A stretch of DNA of 64,000 nt from Labedaea rhizosphaerae (GCF_004362825.1 NZ_SNXZ01000001.1:1550001-1614000), one strand, 5' to 3'; shown: positions 1 to 9,291, counted from the first letter of the stretch. The notes: generated by a model from the sequence alone, not told the origin. Made by a program: numbers and translations.

Positions 1-522
1 GGTGATGTCGAAGCCGACGAAGAACTGCAACAGCCCGAAGAACGCCATGATCGCGGCGCCGACGACCACGACCCGCAGCAGCTTGGTCAGCCGGTCGATG
101 CCGCGCACGCCGTCGCACACGCCGATCGCGATGGCGATCAGGGCGGTGACGGTGATCAGCACGCGGTCGGTCGCGGAGAGCTCGTCGGGGGGCAGGAACC
201 CGAACGTCGCGTACCCGTAGGTCGCCAGCTGCGTCGACGCGTAGATGAACAGCGTGGTCCGCACGACGTTGCGGCCCTTGGCGACGCCGAGGGTGGTGAC
301 CATCTGGGTGCAGAACCAGACGACGCCGGTGAGCAGGCCGACGACCGCCGCCGGGGTCAACGCCAACGGGATGCCCTTGAGGATCATCTTGGCCGGGATG
401 GCGGTCAACGCGATCGCGTAGACGCAGCCGAGGGTGGCCCCGTCGATCCGCATCGAGCTGGTCCGCGCCCTGCTCGTCCGCGTCGAGGTGATCGGCTGCG
501 CGCCAGGCGCGCGGACGGTCAC
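1..522 (-). CDS. O-antigen ligase-like membrane protein, partial
   Basis: The frame is open from a GTG at 522 to the left edge (174 residues seen), so the C-terminus is missing. After a short basic N-terminus the protein is a run of hydrophobic segments with few charges between them, as in Wzy/O-antigen ligase-type polysaccharide polymerases. The GTG overlaps the TGA of the Wzz-like gene by four bases, so translation is probably coupled. Polymerase/ligase function is inferred from the hydrophobic pattern and from the partner gene; the catalytic periplasmic loop lies outside the window. Confidence 0.6.
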   Translation of the reverse strand, partial: MTVRAPGAQPITSTRTSRARTSSMRIDGATLGCVYAIALTAIPAKMILKGIPLALTPAAVVGLLTGVVWFCTQMVTTLGVAKGRNVVRTTLFIYASTQLATYGYATFGFLPPDELSATDRVLITVTALIAIAIGVCDGVRGIDRLTKLLRVVVVGAAIMAFFGLLQFFVGFDIT

Positions 523-1403
523 GACTCGTCGGCCGCGCTGTCCGGCGGCCGCCGGACCGGCCGCGGGGCCGCCGACACCGGGCTGGTGTGGGGCACCGTC
601 TTGGTCGAGACGTTCCCCTTGCGCAGCGACCCGTTCAGGGCGCGGACCCGCGGCATGATCACCGTGCGGTCCTCCGGCGGGTGGTCGATGGTGCCGGACA
701 TGCTCCTGGGCGGATCATCGTCGTCGTCCCGGTGCCGCACCGGGGGCTTCGGGTCCTTCGCCGGTTTCTTGGCCTTCGGTGACGAGCGGCGCCGAGCCAG
801 GACGCTCTCGATGCCGAACGCCGAACCGAGGCTGGCGAACAAGCCGAGCGCGAGCGCGGCCCCCGCGGCACGCATCTTGCCGCCGAGCAGCTTCTCCGGG
901 ACGCTCGCCGGCACCACCTCGTCGGCCTTGATGAACGTCGACGGCGGCGCCTTCAGCGTCTTCTGCCGGGCGTCGAGTTGGGCGCGAACCCGGTCGATGA
1001 CCTGCTGGACCATGGCCTGGGCGCGCTGCGCCGACGAGCTCTCGGTCTGCACGACGATGAACGGCCCGCCCAACTCACCGCTGGACACCTCGAAGGTGTT
1101 CTGCTTGTCCGCGCCGAGCTCGGTCGCCACCTGCGGCGTGCCCATGCTCTGGATGATGATCGACGCGGTGATGCTCAGGCTGGAGTCGAAGGCCAGCAGC
1201 GGGTTGGTCTGGCCGCGTTCCTGCGACGACTGGCCGCTGCTCGCGCCCGCGGTCGGTGCGGTGAGCACGACCGTGCCGGTCGAGGAGTATCGAACGGGCA
1301 CCGACGCGTACACCAGGCTGGCCGCCCCGACGGCGATCACGAAGATGGGCAGGGCCACGTACCAGCGTTTCAGCAGGACCAGCAGGGTCTTGATGAAGTC
1401 CAT
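519..1403 (-). CDS. Wzz/YveK-like polysaccharide chain-length protein
   Basis: The 294-residue protein has the Wzz/capsular-export layout. One transmembrane helix lies at about residues 15-35, an extracytoplasmic coiled region follows, and a second helix lies near residues 180-205. A basic, proline-rich cytoplasmic tail follows. Such proteins set chain length in Wzy-dependent polysaccharide synthesis. I chose the ATG at 1403 because a GGGGGAG ribosome site lies just upstream; an open frame runs further but its extra N-terminus looks non-coding. No Walker motifs are present, so this is not a fused BY-kinase. It is coupled to the ligase-like gene downstream. Confidence 0.75.
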   Translation of the reverse strand: MDFIKTLLVLLKRWYVALPIFVIAVGAASLVYASVPVRYSSTGTVVLTAPTAGASSGQSSQERGQTNPLLAFDSSLSITASIIIQSMGTPQVATELGADKQNTFEVSSGELGGPFIVVQTESSSAQRAQAMVQQVIDRVRAQLDARQKTLKAPPSTFIKADEVVPASVPEKLLGGKMRAAGAALALGLFASLGSAFGIESVLARRRSSPKAKKPAKDPKPPVRHRDDDDDPPRSMSGTIDHPPEDRTVIMPRVRALNGSLRKGNVSTKTVPHTSPVSAAPRPVRRPPDSAADES

Positions 1404-1645
1404 CCGGGCTCCCCCGACTTTCTTGCCCGAGCATCGGGACAGGGCTTCCTGCGCTGAGAATCGCCGGGTGGGCGAAATCGTTACTCCGGGTGGCCACGCG
1501 CCTGTCATGAACTGCCGTTTCGTGCGATGCATCTGATGGCACAGCCTGCAGATCGTCACTTTCGGTAGCGATTCGGGCCATAACGGACGCGGTTAGCTGT
1601 CCGTGACCTGATTGTGATCTATGGCGGCCTGTGCATAGGGTTGCG
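1404..1645. other. Divergent intergenic region
   Basis: This stretch separates the Wzz-like gene (leftward) from the beta-helix lipoprotein (rightward) and must hold promoters for both. It has somewhat AT-richer patches around 1560-1625. I see no convincing -35/-10 pair and no gene. Confidence 0.4.
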
Positions 1646-1728
1646 CCGGTTCCGGGCCGTCGTGCCGCACGCGGTACGCCAGGGAACGGCCGGAACCCGG
1701 GGATGAACGCCGGCGAAACGACGCCGGC
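1646..1728 (+). promoter_or_regulatory. Two hairpins in the leader of the beta-helix lipoprotein
   Basis: A long imperfect hairpin pairs 1646-1660 with 1686-1700, with single-base bulges. A 7-bp hairpin follows (GCCGGCG at 1709-1715 with CGCCGGC at 1722-1728). Both lie directly upstream of the start at 1747. They could be a structured 5' leader or riboswitch-like element, or only GC-rich structure; I could not match them to a known class. Confidence 0.35.
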
Positions 1729-1746
1729 ACCGACGGGAAGGTTTCC

Positions 1747-2850
1747 ATGCGCCCTCGACGGTCGCAGAACCGAAGACGCAGCCCGATGTTCGGCGTGGTG
1801 GCGTTGGCCGCCGCAGCCGTGGCCCTGACGGCGTGCCAACCGCGCGAGTCGGGACACCCGACGCCGTTGCCGCCCGTGTCGTCCAGCACCACGACGACCA
1901 CCGCCACGACGACGACCACCACGACCACCCCGAAGCCGACGACCACCACGACGACGACGACGCACCAGACGACGACGTCGAAACCGGCGCCCGGTGGTCC
2001 GGTCCCGCCGGGAACCGTGCCCGAACCCGGTCAGGTCGGCTTCACCGGCGACCCCGCCTCGCTCCGTGTCATCTCCGGACCGGGCGACCTGCCGAAGGGC
2101 ACGGTGTGGAACACCGGCGCGCTGCAGGTCACCGGCGACAACGTCACGCTGGACGGCCTCTACATCAAGGCCGGGGTCGACTACTACGGGCACGGCACGC
2201 TGACCATCCGGAACTCGATCATCGAAGGCAACCACTTCGCGTACGCCGCGGTGATGGGCCGCAGTGGTCACCTCGACATCCGGGACACGACGATCACGTA
2301 CAAGAAGGGCGACAAGACGCCCGGCTGGCCGTGGGGCGACGGCGCCCTCCACGGCGACTCGACGATGACCGTCATCCGCAGCGACATCTCCGGCTACCCC
2401 GACGGCGTGGACGTGGGCCCGGGCGACAGCCAGTTCGAGCAGAACTACATCCACGACCTGGCCCGGCTCGGCACGTACCCGGACAACGTGCACAACGACG
2501 GCATCCAGAACTACGGCGGCAAGGATCTGGTGATCAAGTACAACCGGATCGACATCAGCGGGCCGAACGGCCTGGCCTACGACGGCACGCACCAGAACGG
2601 CGCCGTGTTCATCCAGCCGGACAACCAGACCCCGTCGATCAACCCGCAGATCATCGGCAACTACCTGCGGGGTGGCGGCTTCACGCTGCGGCTCGAGGAG
2701 CCGATGCGCGGCGCCGTGGTCACCGGCAACCGGTTCGGGCCGACGACCGGCGGCTGGGGTGAGGCGACCCGCGAGAACGACGTGACCATCGCGAAGTGGT
2801 CGGACAACCTCAGTTCGACCGGCAAGGTGGTGCCTGCACCGACGAACTGA
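1747..2850 (+). CDS. Secreted beta-helix lipoprotein
   Basis: The 367-residue protein starts with a twin-basic signal sequence and a lipobox ending in LTAC near residue 30. A Thr-rich linker covers about residues 45-80. The remaining ~270 residues carry short repeating strands (for example TLTIRNSIIEG, LDIRDTTITY, LVIKYNRIDI) typical of right-handed parallel beta-helix/pectate-lyase-like folds. It is probably a cell-surface polysaccharide-binding or polysaccharide-lyase protein, consistent with the flanking glycan genes. The start ATG is preceded by a GAAGG site. The exact substrate cannot be read from the sequence. Confidence 0.75.
   Translation: MRPRRSQNRRRSPMFGVVALAAAAVALTACQPRESGHPTPLPPVSSSTTTTTATTTTTTTTPKPTTTTTTTTHQTTTSKPAPGGPVPPGTVPEPGQVGFTGDPASLRVISGPGDLPKGTVWNTGALQVTGDNVTLDGLYIKAGVDYYGHGTLTIRNSIIEGNHFAYAAVMGRSGHLDIRDTTITYKKGDKTPGWPWGDGALHGDSTMTVIRSDISGYPDGVDVGPGDSQFEQNYIHDLARLGTYPDNVHNDGIQNYGGKDLVIKYNRIDISGPNGLAYDGTHQNGAVFIQPDNQTPSINPQIIGNYLRGGGFTLRLEEPMRGAVVTGNRFGPTTGGWGEATRENDVTIAKWSDNLSSTGKVVPAPTN
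1885..1980 (+). repeat. ACC/ACG low-complexity tract (Thr linker)
   Basis: Nearly continuous ACC/ACG/ACN codons encode the threonine-rich spacer of the lipoprotein. Such tracts commonly vary in length by slippage and are often O-glycosylated in secreted actinobacterial proteins. Confidence 0.7.
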
Positions 2851-2932
2851 GCGCCGGCGAACTGACCGCCGAAGAATTGACCGAGCGGGCGGCCCCGGTA
2901 ACGGGCCGATCGGACACCGCGATCCACGGTGC

Positions 2933-3865
2933 GTGACCGAGGCCGCCCGCAAGGACATGGTTGTCGCTGTTGTGCTCGTGACGTACAACAGCGCCGACGT
3001 GCTGGACGACTGCTTGACCTCACTGCTCGACGGCGCCAAAGGCGTGACGTTGCGTGACGTCCTCGTCGTCGACAACAACTCCCGCGACCACACCGTCGCG
3101 CTGGCCGAGACCGCCGCGGACCTGGGCTTGCCCATCCGTGTGGTGCAGCTCGGCCGCAACGCCGGGTACGCGGCCGCGATCAACGCCGGTATCGACGCGC
3201 TGCGACCGGATCCGCCGGACGCGGTGCTGATCCTCAACCCCGACGCGCGGTTGCGGGTCGGGTCGATCGCGGCGCTGGCCGCTTCGCTGAACGGGCGCCG
3301 CGGGATCACCGTGCCGCGCCTGGTGTTCCCCGACGGGTCGCTGCAACCGTCGCTGCGCCGCAAACCCACGGTGCTCAACGCCCTCGGCGAGGCCGTGCTC
3401 GGTGCGCGGGCCGGCCGGACGAAGCGGCTCGGGGAGCTCGTCGTGGCCCCGGAGGAGTACGAGCACCCGGGCCCGGCCGTCTGGGCGACGGGTGCGTCGA
3501 TGCTGGTCTCGTGGCAGGTCTCCGAGGAGGTCGGCCGCTGGGACGAGAGCTTCCTGCTCTACAGCGAGGAGACCGACTTCACCCTGCGGGCCGCCGATCG
3601 TGGCTGGACCTGTTGGTACGAACCGGCTTCGGTGATGGAACACCTCAACGGCGAGTCCGGGACCAACCCGATGCTGTGGGCGTTGCAGACCGTGAACCGG
3701 GTCGTGTTGTTCCGGCGGCGCAACGGTTTCGTGCGTGGTGGGCTCTACTGGCTGGCGGTGACCGCCGGTCAGGCGGTCCGGGCGCTGGCCGGGCGCCGCC
3801 CGGCGCGGCTGGCCGTGCGGTGGCTGGTCCGCCCCTCGGCGCGGATCACGGTGCTGCCGCAGTGA
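2933..3865 (+). CDS. Family 2 glycosyltransferase (rhamnosyltransferase-like)
   Basis: The 310-residue protein is a GT-A fold enzyme. It has the N-terminal VLVTYNSADVLDDCL motif, the VVDNNSRD nucleotide-binding segment and an NPDAR acidic metal-binding motif. The WATGASMLV and FLLYSEETDF signatures are typical of WbbL-type rhamnosyltransferases. It likely adds a sugar from a nucleotide donor to a lipid-linked glycan on the cytoplasmic face of the membrane. I used the GTG at 2933; an ATG at 2957 is possible. Its TGA overlaps the next gene's GTG. Confidence 0.82.
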   Translation: MTEAARKDMVVAVVLVTYNSADVLDDCLTSLLDGAKGVTLRDVLVVDNNSRDHTVALAETAADLGLPIRVVQLGRNAGYAAAINAGIDALRPDPPDAVLILNPDARLRVGSIAALAASLNGRRGITVPRLVFPDGSLQPSLRRKPTVLNALGEAVLGARAGRTKRLGELVVAPEEYEHPGPAVWATGASMLVSWQVSEEVGRWDESFLLYSEETDFTLRAADRGWTCWYEPASVMEHLNGESGTNPMLWALQTVNRVVLFRRRNGFVRGGLYWLAVTAGQAVRALAGRRPARLAVRWLVRPSARITVLPQ

Positions 3866-4878
3866 AGGTCGTCGGGTTCGGCGAGTTGTCCGCGCAGGAC
3901 CTGGAAACCTGGCACCGGCTGCGGCAGGCGGACCCCGCGCTGGACAGCCCGTACTTCCACCCGAACTTCAGCCGCGCCGTGCACGAAGTCGCCGGGGACG
4001 TCCAGGTCGTGGTCGCCGACGGCGGGGTCCTGGCCGTGCAGGTCGACGCAGGTGTGGCGCGTCCGGTCGGGTGGCCGGGGGCGGACTTCCAGGGGCCGAT
4101 CGGCCCCGGCATCGAACCGGCTGCGGCGCTGGCCGCGCTCGGGGCGCGCTCGTTGGAGTTCGACCACCTTGTCGACGGGCACCCGGCGTTCGAGCCGTGG
4201 ATCGAAGGGCGGCGCATCTCGCCGTACGTCGAGACCGATGGCGGGCTGGACGGCTACCTCAAGCGGGCGTCGAAGTCCGGGCGGGACAACATGGCGCAGG
4301 CACGACGGCGCACGGCCAAGGCCGGGCGCGAGCTCGGTGCGCTGCGGTTCGAGGCCGACCTGCCGGATCCGGCGGTGCTCGACCAGGTCATCGAGTTGAA
4401 GCGGGGGCAGTACCGGGCGACCGGGGCGCGGGACTACTTCGCGGTGCCTGGGCGCCGGGAGCTGTTGCACCGGTTGCTGGCCGAGCGCTCGCCCGAGTTC
4501 GGCGGGGTGCTGTCGGCGGTGTTCGCCGGCGACCGGTTGTTCGCGGCGCACTTCGGGATCCGGTCCGGGGGCGTCCTGCACTGGTGGTTCCCGGTTTACG
4601 AACCGTCTTTCGGCAACTACGCGCCGGGCTGGGTGTTGTTGCGGGAGCTGGTGTCGGCGGCGCCGGCTTCGGAGCTGGTCCGGATCGACCTCGGCCGCGG
4701 TGAGGACGAGTACAAGCGACGGGCGATGACCGGGCACGTCGAGGTGTGCCAGGGGATGGTGGCTTCGCGGGCTCGTCGTGGGGTGCGGCGCGCCGGGCTC
4801 GCCGTGCGGTCGGCGATCAAGGAGTCGCCTGTTGGGCCGCACGCCAAGGCGGTCCTGCGCAAGCTCCGCTCGCGCTGA
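3862..4878 (+). CDS. CelD/FemAB-type GNAT acyltransferase
   Basis: The 338-residue protein resembles the CelD/BcsL-like group of FemAB/GNAT acyltransferases found in exopolysaccharide loci. Visible features are an N-terminal PYFHPNFSRAV segment, a central basic helix (KRASKSGRDNMAQARR), and the AHFGIRSGGVLHWWFP strand pair. A DLGRGEDEYKRR motif lies near the C-terminus. Such enzymes acylate sugars or transfer aminoacyl groups. The GTG start is fused to the TGA of the glycosyltransferase (GTGA), so the two are translationally coupled. Substrate unknown. Confidence 0.72.
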   Translation: MKVVGFGELSAQDLETWHRLRQADPALDSPYFHPNFSRAVHEVAGDVQVVVADGGVLAVQVDAGVARPVGWPGADFQGPIGPGIEPAAALAALGARSLEFDHLVDGHPAFEPWIEGRRISPYVETDGGLDGYLKRASKSGRDNMAQARRRTAKAGRELGALRFEADLPDPAVLDQVIELKRGQYRATGARDYFAVPGRRELLHRLLAERSPEFGGVLSAVFAGDRLFAAHFGIRSGGVLHWWFPVYEPSFGNYAPGWVLLRELVSAAPASELVRIDLGRGEDEYKRRAMTGHVEVCQGMVASRARRGVRRAGLAVRSAIKESPVGPHAKAVLRKLRSR

Positions 4879-4880
4879 CT

Positions 4881-4933
4881 GCCCTGAATGGCCCATTCGG
4901 GGCGGTCAGCGTCCCTGATGCGACATTCAGGGC
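4881..4933. repeat. 53-bp intergenic palindromic repeat, copy 1
   Basis: This is an imperfect 53-bp inverted repeat beginning GCCCTGAATG and ending CATTCAGGGC. About 44 of 53 bases match a second copy at 55247-55299. It sits between two convergent genes and includes the stop codon of the leftward beta-propeller gene. A role as bidirectional terminator or REP-like element is likely; similar elements are familiar from Amycolatopsis-type genomes, recalled and unverified. Confidence 0.8.
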
Positions 4934-5898
4934 ACTGGCGGGGACGGCGAGCTGGCGTTGCTGACCAGGACCTGGGGTTGGCCCGAACCGTCCGCGGCCG
5001 ACGCGTAGATGGTGGGCGAGCCGCCGTTCGAGGCCGGTTTGCCGTAGGCCAGCGTGGCGTTGTCCAGCCACGCGGCCTGGTCGTCGACGCCGAGCGAACC
5101 GGGCAGCGCCGTCTCCACGCCGGTCTTCAGGTCCAGCACGACGAGCTCCCACTGGCCGAGCCGGCCGGCTCGCTTCTTGTACGCCACGCGGGTCTGGTCC
5201 GGGGACAGCGACGGGCACTCGGCGCCGGGCCGCACGGTCTCGGCCTTGCGCGTCACCAGGTCGCCGCGGATCAGCCAGGCCTTGTCCGCCGACCCCAGCG
5301 TCGCGTAGAAGGTGCGGTCGTCGGTCGCGACCGTCATGCCCCAGAAGTTGAAGTCGGCGCGCTTCTCCGCCTTGCCGTCGACCAGCACGGTGAACGGCTC
5401 CAGGGAGTCCATCTCCGCGCCGGTGCGCAGGTTCACGAAGCCGGTCCGGGTGGAGAAGCCGCCCGGCGTCGAGTACGAGTCGCCGACGACGAAGACCGTC
5501 CAGGACACGACCTGACCGGACGCGGAGACCCGCGCGCGGCTGGGCACACCGGCCAGCCCGACGGTCCGCACCACGGCACCGGAGGCGTTCACCACGGCGG
5601 CCTCGTAGCTGGGGCCCGGACCGGCAAGGCGCAGGCAGATCGTCGTGCCCGCGGCCGTGTAGACGCGCTGGCAGCGCAGGTCCTCGAAGCTGACCTCGCC
5701 GGTCGGGTCGAGCCGGGCGACCTGGTCCTTGCCGTTGGCGTGGTCGACGTACAGCAGCCCCGTCGCGGTGCTCGCGCCACGGCCGGGCGCGGCCTGGCTC
5801 TGCGACGTCCAGACCACGTACGTGACCCCGCCCAGCAGGACCAGGACCATCGCGACCACGCCGACGACGATGCGGTGGCGGGTGAACCATGCGGTCAT
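4927..5898 (-). CDS. Membrane-anchored TolB-like beta-propeller protein
   Basis: The 323-residue protein has one N-terminal transmembrane segment (residues ~10-30) and is otherwise extracytoplasmic. It contains repeated beta-strand blades with motifs such as YVDHANGKDQVARL and LSPDQTRVAY, as in TolB/WD40-like propellers. I chose ATG 5898 because it overlaps the TGA of the upstream MFS gene (ATGA) and gives a clean membrane anchor. No catalytic motif is visible. It is co-transcribed with the transporter and may be its extracytoplasmic partner. Confidence 0.7.
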   Translation of the reverse strand: MTAWFTRHRIVVGVVAMVLVLLGGVTYVVWTSQSQAAPGRGASTATGLLYVDHANGKDQVARLDPTGEVSFEDLRCQRVYTAAGTTICLRLAGPGPSYEAAVVNASGAVVRTVGLAGVPSRARVSASGQVVSWTVFVVGDSYSTPGGFSTRTGFVNLRTGAEMDSLEPFTVLVDGKAEKRADFNFWGMTVATDDRTFYATLGSADKAWLIRGDLVTRKAETVRPGAECPSLSPDQTRVAYKKRAGRLGQWELVVLDLKTGVETALPGSLGVDDQAAWLDNATLAYGKPASNGGSPTIYASAADGSGQPQVLVSNASSPSPPVP

Positions 5899-7133
5899 GC
5901 GCCGGCCGCCGGCCGGATCAGCGCGCTCACGGTGATCAGTGTGGCCGCCAGCGCCACAACCGCCACCAGAACCGCCGACGCCATCGACAACTGGGTCATC
6001 AGCAAGCCGAACAGCAGCGACGAGGTGAACCGGCCGACCGCCTGCGCGGTCTGCACGATGGCCAGGCCGCTGGCCCGCAGCTCCGGGGCCACGAGGGTGG
6101 CGCCGTGGGCCATCAGGACGCCGTCGGTCGCCGCGTAGAACAGCCCGTGCAGCAGCAGCGTGCACGCGGCGAGCGGCAGCCCGCCGAACGGGCCGAGCAG
6201 CAGCAGGTAGACCCCGAGCAGCACCACGTGCCCGGCGAAGAAGACCTTCCAGCGGCCGACCTTGTCCGCCAGCTGGCCCAGCGGCGTGGCCGCGAGCAGG
6301 AACACCAGCGCCGTGCCCAGCGGCATCAACGGCAGCAGCCGCGGGTCGACGCCGGTGGTCGACTGCAGGACCAGGTAGACGAACACGTCGGCGATGCTGA
6401 CCAGCCCGAGCATCAAGGCGGCCAGCGACGTCCGGGCGATGCCGGGTTCGCGCAGCAACGCCAGCGACCGCTTGACCGACACGCGGCTCGCGGACGGCAC
6501 GGCCTCGGCCTTCGGCGGCTGGCGGACGAAGCACACCAGCACGATCAGCCCGAGCATCGCGAAGCAGAAGCTGATCATGAAGATCGGGCCCGGTTTCGTG
6601 CCGAGCGAGGTCAGGACCAGGTAGGTGGCCAGCGGCCCGAGCAGGGCCCCGATCGTGTCCATCATCCGGTGCACGCCGAACGACCGGCCGAGCTTCTCCT
6701 TGGTGGTGACCAGCGAGATCATCGCGTCGCGGGGGGCCGTGCGCAGGCCCTTGCCGGCCCGGTCCACGGCCAGCACCCCGGAGAGCCCCGCCGCTGAGGC
6801 ACCGACCGCCGGGAATGCGAGCTTCGTCACAGCCGACAGGCCGTAGCCGGCCACGGCGACGGCCTTGTGCCTGCCGATCTTGTCAGAGAGGTAGCCGCCG
6901 ACCATGCGCAACACGGACGTCGCGCCGGTGTAGACCGCGTCCAGCATGCCGACCTGCAGGTAGCTCATGTTGAGCGTGAAGACCAGGTACACCGGCAGGA
7001 ACGCGGTCACCATCTCGGAAGACACGTCGGTGAGCAGGCTGACCGTGCCGAGCAGGACCACCGTGCGCGGGACGGCGGTGCGAAGGGTCGACGAAGCGCC
7101 GGGCCTGCCGCTGCGCGTCGACGCGACGTACAC
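5895..7133 (-). CDS. MFS transporter in the polysaccharide locus
   Basis: This is a ~412-residue, 12-helix major facilitator. Family markers are the loop 2-3 motif GGYLSDKIGRHK, the RTAPRDAMIS segment after helix 4, and GQLADKVGRWK in the second half. GTG 7133 is preferred because GGAGG lies five bases upstream; GTG 7139 is the alternative. Substrate is unknown; its position suggests export of a sugar or glycolipid intermediate. It forms a two-gene operon with the propeller protein. Confidence 0.8.
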   Translation of the reverse strand: MYVASTRSGRPGASSTLRTAVPRTVVLLGTVSLLTDVSSEMVTAFLPVYLVFTLNMSYLQVGMLDAVYTGATSVLRMVGGYLSDKIGRHKAVAVAGYGLSAVTKLAFPAVGASAAGLSGVLAVDRAGKGLRTAPRDAMISLVTTKEKLGRSFGVHRMMDTIGALLGPLATYLVLTSLGTKPGPIFMISFCFAMLGLIVLVCFVRQPPKAEAVPSASRVSVKRSLALLREPGIARTSLAALMLGLVSIADVFVYLVLQSTTGVDPRLLPLMPLGTALVFLLAATPLGQLADKVGRWKVFFAGHVVLLGVYLLLLGPFGGLPLAACTLLLHGLFYAATDGVLMAHGATLVAPELRASGLAIVQTAQAVGRFTSSLLFGLLMTQLSMASAVLVAVVALAATLITVSALIRPAAGA

Positions 7134-7228
7134 GCTCACCTCCGGCAGATGGTCACTCCCTCGTGGGACGACATCGCCGCTGGTTCACTGTCCGTAACAG
7201 GTGTCCGGGCGCGGTCGATGTCGCAGTC

Positions 7229-8092
7229 GTGTCCTGCAGCACCCCTGTGGCGAGCGTGGTCATCGCCGCGCACAACGAAGAGGCCGTCATCGGCCGGTGT
7301 CTCGACGTCCTGACCGGCACCGCCGAACCGGGTGAGCTGGACGTGGTCGTCGTGGCCAACGGGTGTGCCGACCGCACCGCGCTGGTGGCCCGCGACCGCG
7401 ACGACGTCGTGGTCATCGAGACCCCCGAGCCGGGCAAGAGCAACGCGATCGCTCTCGGTGATCAAGTCTGCCGGACCTTCCCGCGGCTCTACCTGGACGC
7501 CGACGTGGACCTCGACACCGAGTCCGTGCGCGCCCTGGTCAAGGCGGCCGCCGAGGACGGCGTGCTCGCCGCGGCACCGGTCGCCCACTACGACCTCGCG
7601 GCCACCGGCCCGGTCGCGAAGCGGTTCCACACCGTCCTGGAGACGCTCATCGGCGAGCGCCGCATGCTCGCGGGGGCGGGCGTCTACCTGGTGACCGAGG
7701 CCGGCCACGAGCGGGTCTTCCCCATGCCGGAGGTGCTCTCCGACGACGGGTGGGTCGATCGGTCGTTCACCGGGGCCGAACGCGTGCGCGTCGCCGGTGC
7801 CCGCTCGGTGGTCCGGCCGGCTCGCACCGTCGGCGCCGTCGTGCGGCGCCGGGCCCGGGTCCGGCTCGGCAACCGCCAGCTCGACCGGCTCGGCCGCCCG
7901 GCCGACGAACCCCGCCTCGGCCTCGGCGAGCTGGTCCGGCACGTGCGCGCCGGGCGCGTCCCGGTGCTCGACGCGGGCTGCTTCCTCACCGTCCTGCTCG
8001 CCGACCGGGTGCTGACGCGGTGGCGCGCGCTGCGCAACCGCGGCTCGCAGTGGTCCGCCGACCGAACCAGCCGCAGCGGAGGCCCGTCTTGA
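7229..8092 (+). CDS. Family 2 glycosyltransferase
   Basis: This GT-A protein of about 287 residues has the motifs VVIAAHNEEAVIGRCLD and VVVANGCADRT. The metal-binding triad LYLDADVDLDTES is also present. A longer frame reaches ATG 7163, but the conserved fold begins just after GTG 7229. It transfers a sugar from a nucleotide donor; acceptor unknown. The end overlaps the next gene's TTG by four bases, so this and the following glycosyltransferase are co-translated. It is divergent from the MFS gene across ~100 bp. Confidence 0.78.
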   Translation: MSCSTPVASVVIAAHNEEAVIGRCLDVLTGTAEPGELDVVVVANGCADRTALVARDRDDVVVIETPEPGKSNAIALGDQVCRTFPRLYLDADVDLDTESVRALVKAAAEDGVLAAAPVAHYDLAATGPVAKRFHTVLETLIGERRMLAGAGVYLVTEAGHERVFPMPEVLSDDGWVDRSFTGAERVRVAGARSVVRPARTVGAVVRRRARVRLGNRQLDRLGRPADEPRLGLGELVRHVRAGRVPVLDAGCFLTVLLADRVLTRWRALRNRGSQWSADRTSRSGGPS

Positions 8093-9291
8093 GCCGCACG
8101 CCCCACGTCCTGATCATCGTGCAGAACCTCCCGGTGCCGTTGGACCGCCGCGTCTGGCTGGAGTGCCAGGCGCTGCGCAAGGCCGGTTACGAGGTCTCGG
8201 TGATCTGCCCGAAGGGCCCCGGCGACCCGGCGCGCCAGGTGATCGACGGCGTGCACATCCTCAAGTACGCGCCACCCAAGGAAGCAGCGGGCGCGCTCGG
8301 CTACGCGTGGGAGTTCGTCTACTGCTGGCTGCGCACCGCCTGGCTGTCGCTGCGGGTGTGGCGCCGGTCCCGCTTCGACGCCGTCCAGGCGTGCAACCCG
8401 CCGGACACCTACTGGGCGCTGGCCCGGTTGTGGCGCCTGCGTGGCGTGCGGTTCGTCTTCGACCACCACGACCTCAACCCCGAGGTGTTCCGTTCGCGGT
8501 TCGGCGAGCCGAAGGGGCTCGCCGCGCGCATGCAGCTGAAGTTCCTCTACTGGCTCGAACGCAGCACGTTCCGCACCGCGGACCGGGTCGTCTCGACCAA
8601 CACCTCGTACCAGCAGATCGCCGTGCGGCGCGGTGGCGTGCCGATCGAACGGACGGCGGTGGTGCGCTCCGGGCCGGACACGACGGTGATGAAGCCGGGC
8701 GAGCCGAAGCCGCAGCTGCGCCGCGGCCGCAAGCACCTGGTGGTCTACCTCGGCATCATGGGCCCGCAGGACGGCGTGGACGGCCTGATCGACGTGGCCG
8801 AGCGGGTCGTGCGCAAGCACGGCCGCGACGACGTGCAGTTCGCGTTGCTGGGCTTCGGCGACTGCCTCGAGGACCTCAAGCGCCGCACGAACGAACTGGG
8901 CCTGACCGACTTCGTGCACTTCACCGGCCGGGTCGGCCCACCGGAGATCGCCGACTACCTCTCGACGGCTTCCGCGGGCGTGACGCCGGACCCGGCGAGC
9001 CCGCTCAACGACGTGTCCACGATGAACAAGCCGATGGAGTACATGGCCTACGGCGTGCCGTCGGTGGCCTACCGGCTCGGCGAGAACGCGAAGTCCACGC
9101 TGGACTGTGCGGTCGACGTCGAGCCCGGGGACGTGGACGCGTTCACCGACGCACTGCTGGACCTGCTCGACGACGAGCCGCGACGTGCGCGAATGGGTGC
9201 GCGTGGCCGGGAGCGGGCCGCTACCGTCCTGGACTGGAAACCGCAAGCTCGCAACTATGTCGCCGTCTACGACGGTCTGCTGAGGGGTTGA
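8089..9291 (+). CDS. GT-B family 4 glycosyltransferase
   Basis: The 400-residue protein has the two-Rossmann GT-B layout of GT4 enzymes. The N-terminal domain opens with HVLIIVQNLPVPLDRRVW. The C-terminal nucleotide-binding domain contains LVVYLGIMGPQDGVDGLID and the donor-binding NKPMEYMAYGVPSV motif. It begins with TTG overlapping the preceding TGA (TTGA), with GGAGG 6-10 bases upstream, which fixes the unusual start. It likely extends a lipid-linked oligosaccharide in the cytoplasm. Confidence 0.82.
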   Translation: MSRTPHVLIIVQNLPVPLDRRVWLECQALRKAGYEVSVICPKGPGDPARQVIDGVHILKYAPPKEAAGALGYAWEFVYCWLRTAWLSLRVWRRSRFDAVQACNPPDTYWALARLWRLRGVRFVFDHHDLNPEVFRSRFGEPKGLAARMQLKFLYWLERSTFRTADRVVSTNTSYQQIAVRRGGVPIERTAVVRSGPDTTVMKPGEPKPQLRRGRKHLVVYLGIMGPQDGVDGLIDVAERVVRKHGRDDVQFALLGFGDCLEDLKRRTNELGLTDFVHFTGRVGPPEIADYLSTASAGVTPDPASPLNDVSTMNKPMEYMAYGVPSVAYRLGENAKSTLDCAVDVEPGDVDAFTDALLDLLDDEPRRARMGARGRERAATVLDWKPQARNYVAVYDGLLRG

